From positions 1 to 12,081 of the forward strand of contig CAZYMD010000160.1 in NCBI GenBank assembly GCA_964649005.1: DNA of 12,081 nucleotides. Reading direction: 5' to 3'. This document shows, piece after piece, positions 1 through 7,789 of this stretch. Within the stretch, counting starts at the first letter, position 1; every line of letters starts with the position of its first letter. The notes beneath the pieces were generated by a model. That model was not told where the DNA came from. It searched no databases and saw only the letters and a program-made list of their open reading frames with translations. The position numbers and the translations under genes were made by a program. The stretch is from CAZGMJ01 sp964649005. GTDB lineage: Bacteria; Planctomycetota; Phycisphaerae; Sedimentisphaerales; Anaerobacaceae.

Positions 1-2782
1 AGCCAAGTTCGACGCTGATAAGTGGGTTCAGATGGCCAAGCGGGCGGGGATGAAGTACATCGTGATTACGTCCAAGCACCATGACGGCTTTTGCCTTTGG
101 GATTCCAAGCAGACGGATTACGACGTGATGAGCACGCCTTTTCGGCGGGATATTCTCAAGGAGCTAACGGAAGCGTGCATGAAGCACGACGTGCGGATGT
201 GCTTCTATCATTCGATCATGGACTGGCACCATCCGGACTATCTGCCTCGCAGAGGCTGGGAAAAGGACCGCTCGGCTGAGGGCGCGGATTACAGCAAATA
301 CATTACTTATATGAAGAAGCAGCTCAGTGAGATCGTGGCGAATTACGATCCGGGCGTGCTGTGGTTCGACGGGGAGTGGGAAGGGACCTGGACGCACGAT
401 ATGGGCAAGGACCTGTATGGTTATGTGCGCGGTCTGAAGAACGATATTATCATCAACAACCGCGTCGACAAGGGCAGGCGGGGTATGCAGGGCCTGACCT
501 CAGAAGGCGACTATCGCGGTGACTTCGGGACGCCTGAGCAGGAGATTCCGGACCAGGGACTGCCAGGCATGGATTGGGAATCATGCATGACGATGAACAA
601 TCACTGGGGCTGGAACAAGAACGACAAGAATTTCAAGAGCACCGAGGATCTTGTTCGCAAGCTGATCGATATTGCATCCAAAGGCGGGAACTTCCTTTTG
701 AACATCGGGCCTAAGGCGGATGGAACATTCCCACAGGAATCCATGGATCGGCTCGAGCAGATGGGCGAGTGGATGGATGTTTACGGGGAATCCATCTATG
801 GGACACAGGCCAGTCCGTTCGATAAGCCTTCGTGGGGACGATGCACACAGAAGAAGCTAGCCAACGGTGATACGAGGCTTTATCTGCACGTTTTCGACTG
901 GCCCAAGAACGGAAAACTAATGGTTCCCGGGCTTGCGAGCAAGCCTGTCAAGGCGAACCTGATGGGCCGGGACAAGGCATTGACTGCCGAGGCCGGCGAT
1001 ACGTTCGTTGCGATTTCTGTGCCTGAGGAGATGCCCAACAAGATCGCCACGGTTATCGTCCTGGATATCAAGGGCGAGCCTGAAGTTGTGAAGGTCAATC
1101 CTTATGCAGATGAGACACCTGAAGAGCGTGACGCGAGAATGAAATGGTGGCGTGAGGTGCGCTTCGGAATGTTCATTCACTGGGGCGTGTATTCGGTGCC
1201 CGCGGGGACATATGACGGCAAGCAAATCGGCGGGATCGGCGAATGGATTATGAATCGCGGAAAGATTCCTGTGGAAAGGTATAAGAAGTACGCCAGCGAG
1301 TTCAACCCTGTTAAGTACGACCCGGATAAGTGGGTTCGTCTGGCTAAAGAAGCGGGGATGAAGTACATCGTCATCACATCGAAACACCATGACGGCTTCG
1401 CCCTGTTCGACTCGAAAGTCACTGATTGGGATATCGTCGATGCGACACCATACGGTAAGGACCTGCTCAAGCCGCTGTCTGAAGCATGCAAGCGGCATGG
1501 GCTCAGGCTGGGATTCTATTACTCTCAGGCGCAGGACTGGTGTCATCCCGGCGGTGCGGCTTCCGGCGGGCACTGGGACAAGGCCCAGGATGGCGACATG
1601 GACAAATACATTCGCGAGATCGCCATGCCGCAGGTCCGCGAGATACTCAGTAATTACGGCAAGTTAGGAGTGCTCTGGTGGGACACGCCGACTGGGATGA
1701 ACAAGGAACGAGCCGAGATGCTGCTGCCTTTGATTAATCTCCAGCCTGGCATTATCACCAACAACAGGCTTGGCGGTGGTTATGGAGGCGACCTGAGCAC
1801 GCCGGAGCAGCACATACCAGCGACCGGCATTCCGGGGCAGGCCTGGGAAACGTGTATGACGATGAACGGCACATGGGGCTATAAGAGCTACGACGATAAT
1901 TGGAAGCCCACCCAAACGCTGATTCGTAACCTCGTCGATATCGCCAGCAAGGGAGGCAACTACCTGCTAAACGTAGGTCCCACATCTCTTGGTGAAATTC
2001 CTGAACCAAGTATCAAGAGGCTTAAAGAAGTTGGCAAGTGGATGAAGGTTAACAGTGAATCCATCTATGCGACAAGCGCCAGTCCGTTTTCGCGTCTGGC
2101 ATGGGGCAGGTGTACAAAAAAGGTGCACGACAATGGTGCGACGCTGTATCTGCATGTGTTCGAGTGGCCTGAAGATGGAAGGCTCATAGTGCCAGGCCTT
2201 CGCAACAAGGTGCGCAAGGCTTATATGCTCGCGACCAGGCAAGCGATGATCGCGACAGCGAACGAGGAAGGCATTGCAGTCGACCTGCCCGCCAAGGCTC
2301 TCGACGAAGTTGATACTGTGGTTGTTCTGGAGGTTGAAGGCAAGCTAAACGTAGAAAAGGCATTGCCACAGCAGGCTGATAATGGCACGATGGCGCTGAT
2401 GGCGGCAGTAGCGGATATTCATTCTGAAAATAACAGTCAGCCCGCTCAGGTGGAAGATGTCGGCGGCAAATCCAATATTGGCTGGTGGACCGATTCGCGG
2501 ACATGGGTAGGCTGGAAATTCAAGATGAAAAAACCCGGTGTATTCGATGTAATTGCTGAAATCGCCTGTCAGTCCGGCAGTTGCAAGTTCGAGATCAAGC
2601 TCGGCGATAAGAAATGGCAGGTTACACCACAAAATACAGGAAGCTATCAGAGCTTCAAGACTTACAAGATCGGCCAGGTTGAAATCAAAGAGACAGGAAC
2701 GCAGGAACTCGAAATTCACCCGGTTAGCAATAGCTGGCAACCGATCAACCTGCGATCAATCGTCCTGAAGCCCACCGGCTAA
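1..2782 (+). CDS. Tandem-domain alpha-L-fucosidase (GH29-GH29 plus C-terminal module), 5'-truncated by window edge
   Basis: This is a retaining alpha-L-fucosidase that should cleave fucose from glycans such as algal polysaccharides. The frame is open to the left edge (first full codon at position 2), so the true start and any signal peptide are outside; 926 residues are visible. GH29 domain 1 spans about residues 1-360 and lacks its N-terminus. It has SKHHDGF, VLWFDGEW (Asp123, expected nucleophile), TPEQ (Glu179, likely acid/base by family alignment), WESCMTMN and DIASKGGN. GH29 domain 2 spans about 380-785. It starts with RFGMFIHWGVY and has SKHHDGF, VLWWDTP (Asp561), TPEQ (Glu602), WETCMTMN and DIASKGGNYLLNVGP. 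A module at about 800-926, rich in Trp and Gly, resembles a carbohydrate-binding or galactose-binding-like beta-sandwich. Both catalytic residue pairs appear intact. GH29 membership is very likely; the exact substrate is unknown. The next gene is 560 bp away, so no operon is visible. Confidence 0.93.
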   Translation, partial: AKFDADKWVQMAKRAGMKYIVITSKHHDGFCLWDSKQTDYDVMSTPFRRDILKELTEACMKHDVRMCFYHSIMDWHHPDYLPRRGWEKDRSAEGADYSKYITYMKKQLSEIVANYDPGVLWFDGEWEGTWTHDMGKDLYGYVRGLKNDIIINNRVDKGRRGMQGLTSEGDYRGDFGTPEQEIPDQGLPGMDWESCMTMNNHWGWNKNDKNFKSTEDLVRKLIDIASKGGNFLLNIGPKADGTFPQESMDRLEQMGEWMDVYGESIYGTQASPFDKPSWGRCTQKKLANGDTRLYLHVFDWPKNGKLMVPGLASKPVKANLMGRDKALTAEAGDTFVAISVPEEMPNKIATVIVLDIKGEPEVVKVNPYADETPEERDARMKWWREVRFGMFIHWGVYSVPAGTYDGKQIGGIGEWIMNRGKIPVERYKKYASEFNPVKYDPDKWVRLAKEAGMKYIVITSKHHDGFALFDSKVTDWDIVDATPYGKDLLKPLSEACKRHGLRLGFYYSQAQDWCHPGGAASGGHWDKAQDGDMDKYIREIAMPQVREILSNYGKLGVLWWDTPTGMNKERAEMLLPLINLQPGIITNNRLGGGYGGDLSTPEQHIPATGIPGQAWETCMTMNGTWGYKSYDDNWKPTQTLIRNLVDIASKGGNYLLNVGPTSLGEIPEPSIKRLKEVGKWMKVNSESIYATSASPFSRLAWGRCTKKVHDNGATLYLHVFEWPEDGRLIVPGLRNKVRKAYMLATRQAMIATANEEGIAVDLPAKALDEVDTVVVLEVEGKLNVEKALPQQADNGTMALMAAVADIHSENNSQPAQVEDVGGKSNIGWWTDSRTWVGWKFKMKKPGVFDVIAEIACQSGSCKFEIKLGDKKWQVTPQNTGSYQSFKTYKIGQVEIKETGTQELEIHPVSNSWQPINLRSIVLKPTG

Positions 2783-3340
2783 ACCATAACCGACACAAAA
2801 TCTTTTATGGCTGGAGATATGCCAGGTATTGCATTGAGTCTTCCAGTTCACTATTTGGAATTGCGGACAGAATCTGCGCCTGATTCAGACGCCATGTGGA
2901 GGCGCCGACTGGCTTAGTGGGCTGCTTAGAGCGCAACCAAAGCCTCAGTTGCACGGTGGATTGTCCGTACTTAGTCCTATAATATGCAATCTACCAATAC
3001 AGTGGCGCAAGAGTTGGACTTGATACACGGCGTTATCTATGCCAAGTCGCCGCCGGAAACCTATTGATTAGCTCATATCTGGGTTCTCAATACCCCCAAA
3101 CTGCGCAGATCAATACAACATATGGCGATATAATTTTCCGAAAAAATACTAATATCTTATCACCGCGAACGCCGATTTGAGTTATCGGGCCCCCATATAT
3201 AAGGGCCCAATTGAAAGGCAGGTTTTGCATTTGAGCTATTGAGTAGAAGTGGAACGATTATGCGCGGGGCTCTGTCCTGCAGCCGCCTTTAACAGCACAC
3301 CTTCGCTCCAATTCAACATCACAACAAAAGGAGCACAATC
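2783..3340. other. Gene-free stretch between fucosidase and small orphan gene
   Basis: About 560 bp hold no ORF with a ribosome binding site or a recognisable product. I see no rho-independent terminator for the fucosidase. TATAAT-like hexamers occur at 2978-2983 and 3129-3134, but neither has a convincing -35 at the right distance. A short inverted repeat (GGGCCC arms at 3187-3192 and 3203-3208, A/T-rich loop) is the only clear structure. The last 15 bases carry the ribosome binding site of the next gene. The stretch could be a decayed gene or a long regulatory leader; nothing seen decides this. Confidence 0.5.
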
Positions 3341-3715
3341 ATGAAGGCTGATTCTACACACGCAACGCTACTGAAGCATAAGAATAGAAGAGTAACACAC
3401 GAATTGAAATGGCGTGGACTTTCCAAGCCCACATCAGGGTCAAGTGGCCGGGTCGGGACGCTCGAAACTGCGGTGGAAGCTTACTCTAAATACAATCCCA
3501 ATTTTGAAGAAACCGCAAACATGGTTATAGTTGGTCTGGGTATCATTATTCAGAGGATCAACTACCTTAGTAGTAGTGATCCCAAACTGCTCAAACAGCT
3601 ATCAGGCGGTTTTGAGAACTCAGATGATGAGTCAAAACAGCTACCACCAGAAAAGGCTTCGGCTGTAGAACGTCTTGTCCTGAGCCTGTTAACAAAGAAT
3701 ACGCCGACGCCCTGA
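3341..3715 (+). CDS. Small protein of unknown function (124 aa)
   Basis: I do not recognise this gene. Start choice is supported by AAAGGAG at 3327-3333, seven bases before the ATG. The protein begins with a basic, Lys/Arg/His-rich segment (about residues 1-40). A low-complexity Ser/Gly stretch sits at about 31-37. A predicted helical part follows, including a hydrophobic, amphipathic run (MVIVGLGIIIQRINYL, about 62-77), then LSGGFE and an acidic-polar tail. The pattern of an Ala-Asn helix followed by a GGF-E motif faintly recalls the C-terminal helices of 'four helix bundle suffix' proteins, but the spacing does not fit well and I would not transfer the name. There is no signal peptide and no obvious catalytic motif. 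It stands alone, convergent with the deacylase gene and preceded by a gene-free stretch, so it may be a recent acquisition or a remnant. The ribosome binding site argues that it is translated. Confidence 0.6.
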   Translation: MKADSTHATLLKHKNRRVTHELKWRGLSKPTSGSSGRVGTLETAVEAYSKYNPNFEETANMVIVGLGIIIQRINYLSSSDPKLLKQLSGGFENSDDESKQLPPEKASAVERLVLSLLTKNTPTP

Positions 3716-3810
3716 CAGCAACCGCCATGTCAGATATACTATCAGCAGAACATGCAGATATAGGCGCCAGATTGTCTGCAAACTGAATAGCAGCAAACTC
3801 TCGGTTCGAA

Positions 3811-5451
3811 TCAGCGTAAGCCAGACCGCCTTATCCTCAGTGCTTTCCCAGCCAGAACACCTGTGTATCGGGCATTGTCTATAGCCAGGATGCCGTTGAC
3901 GAGCACGTATTCAATTCCTGTGCAATACTGGTGCGGTTTTTCATACGTAGCCAGATCAGAGATACGTTTGGGATCGAATGCAATGATGTCGGCGACGAAG
4001 CCTTTTTTTATTTGGCCCCTTTTATTAAGGTTGAGCATTTGAGCGGGAAGCGAGGTGGCGGCGCGGATTGCCTGCTGCATTGTGATGAGGTTTTCGTCGA
4101 GAACGTAGCGTTTTATTTTGCGGCCGAATGTGCCGTAGTTGCGGGGATGGTAGAGTCCTGCGAGATAGGGTGGATTCCAGCTATCGGAGGCGGTCATTAC
4201 GTAAGGCTTTGACATGAAGTAACGCAGGTCTTCCTCGGTCATCGCGAAGATGACCATTTGCGGATTGCCTATGTGGAGGATTTGTAGAGCGGTGTCTGTG
4301 GTGTTTGTGTTCATGATCTGGCTGATTTGCGAGAGGGTTTTGCCATGCCAGTCGGAACGTTCCTTAAAATAAGCAATAACAAAGGCGTCGGGACCGCCGA
4401 GTTGGTGGATAAGCTCGGTTGATTCAGATTTGATTTTGGCCGATAGTGATGGATCGTCAAGACGCTGGAGCATCACTTCGGGTCCATCTGCTCTAACCCA
4501 TTGTTTTAGAACGAGAGGTGCGAGGGTTGTGCTGCCGGCCAGGTATGGGTATTGATCGGCGTAAACAATAATTCCTTCTTTGTGGGCGGCTTCGATCAGG
4601 GCGGTGGCCTGTTGTGGGACGCCAGGGGCGTGCCTGCCAAAGACTTTTAAATGTGATATCTGTACGGGGACATTAGCTTGTCGGCCTATTTCTATTGCTT
4701 CTTCGATTGCGTCAATGAGACCTACGCCTTCATCGCGCATGTGAGTGGCGTAGATGCCGTTATATTCGGCGACGACTTTTGCCAGTTCGATGATTTCTCT
4801 GGTTTTGGCGTAATTGCCAGGGACATAGTAAAGACCGGTTGACATGCCGACAGCGCCCTGCTTCATGGCCCGGCGGAGTAGCTTTTTCATTTTTGCCATC
4901 TGGGCTTTTGTGGGGACGGCGTTGGCCATGCCCATTACGGCTTCCCTGATGGTATTATGACCTACAAGGAGCATAAGGTTGACGCCAGCGCCGTCTTTGG
5001 TGACGTCCCTGAATACGCTGGTGATCTGGTATGGCCCGTCGCCGCAATTGCCTGAGACGACGGTGGTGACACCCTGGAAGAGGTAATTTTTCGCGGACCT
5101 TCTTACATCAAGAGTCTGGATGTCCGCGGCTTCATCGGGGGGTATCTGGGCCTGGCTGAATGTTGCGTGGGTGTGTATATCGATAAAGCCCGGGGAAACG
5201 ATCAGGCCGTTGGCGTCTATAACGCGACGGGCATCAGCGGGGTCCAGGTTGCCTATAGCGGTGATAGAATCGGCTTTGATTCCGATATCCGCGACGCAAG
5301 CGGGAGAGAAGGAGCCATCGTAGATTAGGCCCGATGATATCACGATGTCGTAGTCGCTCGCTCCGGCACAAAAGGCTAAAGCCAACACGATAATCGCACA
5401 TGGAAAGCATGTTCTGGTGGTGAACACATTGTTTTTACGAACAGATTTCAT
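3811..5451 (-). CDS. Exported N-acyl-D-amino-acid deacylase (D-aminoacylase) family amidohydrolase
   Basis: This metal-dependent amidohydrolase of the D-aminoacylase group would release free D-amino acids from N-acyl-D-amino acids. The start at 5451 (546 aa) is preferred over an upstream ATG at 5532, because AAGGGA lies six bases before it and it gives a clean export signal: basic N-terminus, hydrophobic core at about 16-28, likely cleavage after AGA (about 29-31). It is therefore probably periplasmic. Metal-site candidates all fit the family order: HTH (His93, His95), GNCG (Cys136), THMRDEG (His237), ISHLK (His267) and ASD (Asp423). The spacing His237-His267 equals that of the biochemically known D-aminoacylase histidines. 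YADQYPYLAGST and the terminal VNG...TG..AGK..R motif are also typical. Length is slightly above the usual 480-500 because of the leader and insertions. It has Ser-Asp-Ser where relatives often have Ser-Asp-Gly. The real substrate is not determined. Confidence 0.9.
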   Translation of the reverse strand: MKSVRKNNVFTTRTCFPCAIIVLALAFCAGASDYDIVISSGLIYDGSFSPACVADIGIKADSITAIGNLDPADARRVIDANGLIVSPGFIDIHTHATFSQAQIPPDEAADIQTLDVRRSAKNYLFQGVTTVVSGNCGDGPYQITSVFRDVTKDGAGVNLMLLVGHNTIREAVMGMANAVPTKAQMAKMKKLLRRAMKQGAVGMSTGLYYVPGNYAKTREIIELAKVVAEYNGIYATHMRDEGVGLIDAIEEAIEIGRQANVPVQISHLKVFGRHAPGVPQQATALIEAAHKEGIIVYADQYPYLAGSTTLAPLVLKQWVRADGPEVMLQRLDDPSLSAKIKSESTELIHQLGGPDAFVIAYFKERSDWHGKTLSQISQIMNTNTTDTALQILHIGNPQMVIFAMTEEDLRYFMSKPYVMTASDSWNPPYLAGLYHPRNYGTFGRKIKRYVLDENLITMQQAIRAATSLPAQMLNLNKRGQIKKGFVADIIAFDPKRISDLATYEKPHQYCTGIEYVLVNGILAIDNARYTGVLAGKALRIRRSGLR

Positions 5452-5489
5452 CCGAGATCCCTTAATTAACAGATTCAGCAGGCTGGGTA

Positions 5490-5495
5490 AGTATA
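5490..5495 (-). promoter_or_regulatory. Candidate -10 element for the deacylase gene
   Basis: On the minus strand the hexamer TATACT lies about 39 bases upstream of the chosen ATG at 5451, leaving a leader of roughly 30 nt with the ribosome binding site. The -35 region at 16-18 bases upstream matches the consensus poorly, so this is suggestive only. A terminator-like hairpin just upstream (5574-5590) makes an independent promoter in this gap likely. Confidence 0.3.
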
Positions 5496-5573
5496 TCAAG
5501 ATTGGACAGGAAATACAGCTTTTGTAGTCCAAGCTGATACGTTCGCAATGCTCTATATGGTTGACCTGTGGGG

Positions 5574-5590
5574 AAAAAGCCGATACGGCT
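5574..5590 (-). terminator. Probable rho-independent terminator of the HEAT-repeat gene
   Basis: Read on the minus strand: AGCCG, loop TAT, CGGCT, then a run of five T counting the last stem base. It lies about 75 bases after the stop codon of the HEAT-repeat gene and about 120 bases before the deacylase start. The stem is only 5 bp, so efficiency is uncertain. It suggests the two minus-strand genes are separate transcription units. Confidence 0.45.
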
Positions 5591-5664
5591 ACGGCGTCCG
5601 ATGATCTGTCGGGTGGCGAGATAACTTAGGCGGTTGCCGCCAATATAAATAGGCTTCCAAAATC

Positions 5665-7575
5665 TTACCGCCCTGCTTTCTCTTTTATGAAGTGTTTGGT
5701 AAGAGCCTCGTAAAGTCCACCTTCGAATGCAGCTTCGATTTGCTCCAATGTTCTGAGGCCAAAGATGAATGCGATAGCGACAGGATCTGCTCTGTATTCG
5801 GTATGACCTTCATAGAAACCGTATCGCATGATGTAGTACGGAACCATTTCGCCGGTGTTGATATGCGAGAGTTTCTTGACGAATTCCGCCATTTGTTCGC
5901 CGCTAAGATGTGAGTACTTCCTGTGCAGGAAAGACATCTCCTTGCTGCTCAATCCTCTTGATGCTGTAAGCTGATATTTTCCGAGAACTTCATCATCAAA
6001 TATAGATTCCTGCCAACCTTTGCTACCTTCGGATGTGAATTCGACTTTCCTGTGGTTATACATGATGAATTCGGTATATTTGCGCAGATTTCGTCTGTCG
6101 CCTTCGAACATAAGATTCCACATGTGAAAAAGAGGAACAACCATTTGTAGATGTGTCAGGCCCAAGGTACGTGCCAGCTTGTTGTCGCCTTTGAGGACAG
6201 AGATGATGTCTTCGTCTACGGCCATAAAGCCAGCTCCGGAAGATCGCTCCGGACGGCCAAGCTCGGTTATTTCTACGATGGAACGATCAGTAATGGTCAT
6301 AGTCTGGTTTAGCTGCTCTTCGGAGTGTAGACCGGTTGCGGCCAGCGTGGGAAAATCCTCTGAGTCAACAGCAAGCTGTCGGCCCTTGCCCCACTGCCGC
6401 TCTTTGTAGTTGAGTGGTTTACCATTTTCAATAGTCACAGGAACAAGCGAATACTTCCCTTCTTTTATAAGGATTAGTATCTCCACGCCTTCAGACGTGA
6501 TGCATGGCGAAGGAAGTGTGGGCATCGAGTCGAGCACCGCAGGCAGAGAAGGCTGGGAATTGCAGTCGCACAGGAGAGTCTCCGCCTTTCGCGGGACTGA
6601 ATGCTTGTATTGTTCGCCCGGCATTCCATCAGGACCGGTCACGTTAGGATTCTGGATTCTCTCAATCGCCCATACCGCCAAGGTGCGGGCATTGGCGCTT
6701 CCACCTTTGGAGATTTCAGTTAAAAGCTCAACTGTTCGATCTGATTTGATTTTTGTCAGAGACACGGCGGCCTGATGTCGAACCATCCAATCAGGATCGC
6801 TCAAGAGTTCAGCCAGCGGCTCGATGGCATCGGCCACTTCGAGCTTACCAAGGGTCCATGCTACCTGCCATCGGAGGTGGTTATTACTGTTGTTCAAGGC
6901 GGCGATAAGTGGCCTGGCCGCCGGTTCGCCCATATCACCAAGAGCGGTTCTCGCGTTGAAACGAACCAGCCAGTGTTCATCGGCCAGACAACCGATCAGA
7001 GCATCAGGGGCGTTGCCACCTCCTTTTTGGCTCAATGACTTAACTGCGGCGGCTCGAACGTATTGGTCTTTGTCCTTGAGAGTCAGGATCAGGGCATCTG
7101 CGGCATCCGGCCGGTTCGGTTTGTTAAGGGACTGAACGGCCTTCCACCTTACGAACTGATCCGGGTCTTTCAGAGCGTGGATAAGCGCCTGCACGGCCTG
7201 GTCTGAATCGTGATTGCCAAGAGCAACAGCAGCCAAACCTCGGACGTATTTATTCAGTCTTTTTTTGTCAAGCGCTTCAACAACCGCATCGACTGCGCGT
7301 GGCGTGCCTATCCTGCTCAGAGACTCAATAGCTCGTGCGTGTATTGACCAAGGCGAAATTGTCTCGTTTCGCAAAACTTCAATTAGAGGTCCCACGGCGG
7401 GCTGGCCAATCTCAACAATAGCATCAACAGCCTGTTTCCAACTCTGCCCAGAGAACTCGTTTATTAGCTCATCGATCTTCTCTCGTTTGACCGGCCGGGT
7501 ATCCTGAGTAGTATGGGCGGTAATTGTCAGCGACAGGACCAGAATACAGACAACGGCAAAGCTTTTGCTATTCAT
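5665..7575 (-). CDS. Secreted HEAT-repeat protein with unassigned C-terminal region
   Basis: This 636-residue exported scaffold-type protein has a start supported by TAGGAG with about six bases before the ATG. Residues 1-22 form a signal peptide (short polar/basic start, then AVVCILVLSLTITA). Residues about 46-310 hold roughly nine HEAT (PBS lyase-like) repeats of about 30 residues with recurring VR..A...L pairs, for example around 111-120, 142-150, 173-181 and 204-212. Such repeats form curved helical surfaces for protein contacts. Residues about 325-636 are not repeats and I do not recognise them: they open with a short Cys/Pro-rich stretch, continue with a mixed alpha/beta part and end in a helical part. 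A striking segment YGFYEGHTEYRADP lies at 585-598. No catalytic signature is clear. It is divergent from fetAB and separated from the deacylase by a terminator. Probably periplasmic or cell-surface; function unknown. Confidence 0.88.
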   Translation of the reverse strand: MNSKSFAVVCILVLSLTITAHTTQDTRPVKREKIDELINEFSGQSWKQAVDAIVEIGQPAVGPLIEVLRNETISPWSIHARAIESLSRIGTPRAVDAVVEALDKKRLNKYVRGLAAVALGNHDSDQAVQALIHALKDPDQFVRWKAVQSLNKPNRPDAADALILTLKDKDQYVRAAAVKSLSQKGGGNAPDALIGCLADEHWLVRFNARTALGDMGEPAARPLIAALNNSNNHLRWQVAWTLGKLEVADAIEPLAELLSDPDWMVRHQAAVSLTKIKSDRTVELLTEISKGGSANARTLAVWAIERIQNPNVTGPDGMPGEQYKHSVPRKAETLLCDCNSQPSLPAVLDSMPTLPSPCITSEGVEILILIKEGKYSLVPVTIENGKPLNYKERQWGKGRQLAVDSEDFPTLAATGLHSEEQLNQTMTITDRSIVEITELGRPERSSGAGFMAVDEDIISVLKGDNKLARTLGLTHLQMVVPLFHMWNLMFEGDRRNLRKYTEFIMYNHRKVEFTSEGSKGWQESIFDDEVLGKYQLTASRGLSSKEMSFLHRKYSHLSGEQMAEFVKKLSHINTGEMVPYYIMRYGFYEGHTEYRADPVAIAFIFGLRTLEQIEAAFEGGLYEALTKHFIKEKAGR

Positions 7576-7601
7576 TCCAAACTCCTATTCAGATTGCCCC
7601 C

Positions 7602-7607
7602 ATTATA
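7602..7607 (-). promoter_or_regulatory. Candidate -10 element of the HEAT-repeat gene
   Basis: A perfect TATAAT on the minus strand lies 27 bases before the ATG at 7575, giving a short leader that just holds the ribosome binding site. There is no good TTGACA-like -35 at 16-18 bases, so an extended -10 or an activator would be needed. Confidence 0.4.
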
Positions 7608-7716
7608 CTGCAAGATCATAGGTTTTCACTGTCCAAGACGGACGGCGGTTGTGATCGGTTGACAAGTAAAAGGTAGCTTGTGACAGAGCAACCGGGAAAA
7701 CAACACGGTGTGGATA

Positions 7717-7744
7717 TTGACTAATCGCGTTTATCGACTATGGT
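7717..7744 (+). promoter_or_regulatory. Candidate sigma-70 promoter of fetAB
   Basis: TTGACT (7717-7722) and TATGGT (7739-7744) are separated by 16 bases. Transcription would start near 7751 and leave a leader of about 40 nt. The -10 hexamer lies between the two arms of an inverted repeat (see the operator entry), consistent with a regulated promoter. It fits the first fetAB gene and nothing else on this strand. Confidence 0.5.
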
Positions 7745-7752
7745 TGTCGATA
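7732..7752. promoter_or_regulatory. Operator-like inverted repeat over the fetAB -10
   Basis: Perfect 7-bp arms TATCGAC (7732-7738) and GTCGATA (7746-7752) flank a 7-bp spacer that contains the -10 hexamer. A dimeric repressor bound here would block RNA polymerase. Centre-to-centre arm distance is 14 bp, somewhat above one DNA turn. The regulator is unknown and not encoded in this window. Confidence 0.45.
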
Positions 7753-7789
7753 TGAATCACCATTTGAGTGTACAACAGGATATGGTGGC

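Noticed and set aside
917..1573. Long minus-strand ORF (218 codons) inside the fucosidase gene
   Set aside because: It is antisense to well-conserved GH29 sequence, has no ribosome binding site and encodes no recognisable domain. It reflects codon bias of the real gene.
2955..3134. TATAAT hexamers at 2978 and 3129 as promoters of the small gene
   Set aside because: No -35 sequence lies at 16-18 bases from either one; A/T-rich spots give such hexamers by chance.
3754..3779. GCAGA/TCTGC repeat between the convergent genes as a bidirectional terminator
   Set aside because: The stem is only 5 bp with a long loop, and there is no T-run on either strand.
5350..5390. Lipoprotein signal for the deacylase
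   Set aside because: The candidate cysteine follows Leu-Ala-Phe, and Phe just before Cys does not fit a lipobox; cleavage after Ala-Gly-Ala is more likely.
5452..5532. 27-residue upstream extension of the deacylase
   Set aside because: The downstream ATG has AAGGGA at good spacing and starts a normal signal peptide; the extension puts a second hydrophobic stretch in front of it.
7659..7664. Exact TTGACA as a -35 for fetAB
   Set aside because: No -10-like hexamer follows at suitable spacing; the pair at 7717/7739 is better.
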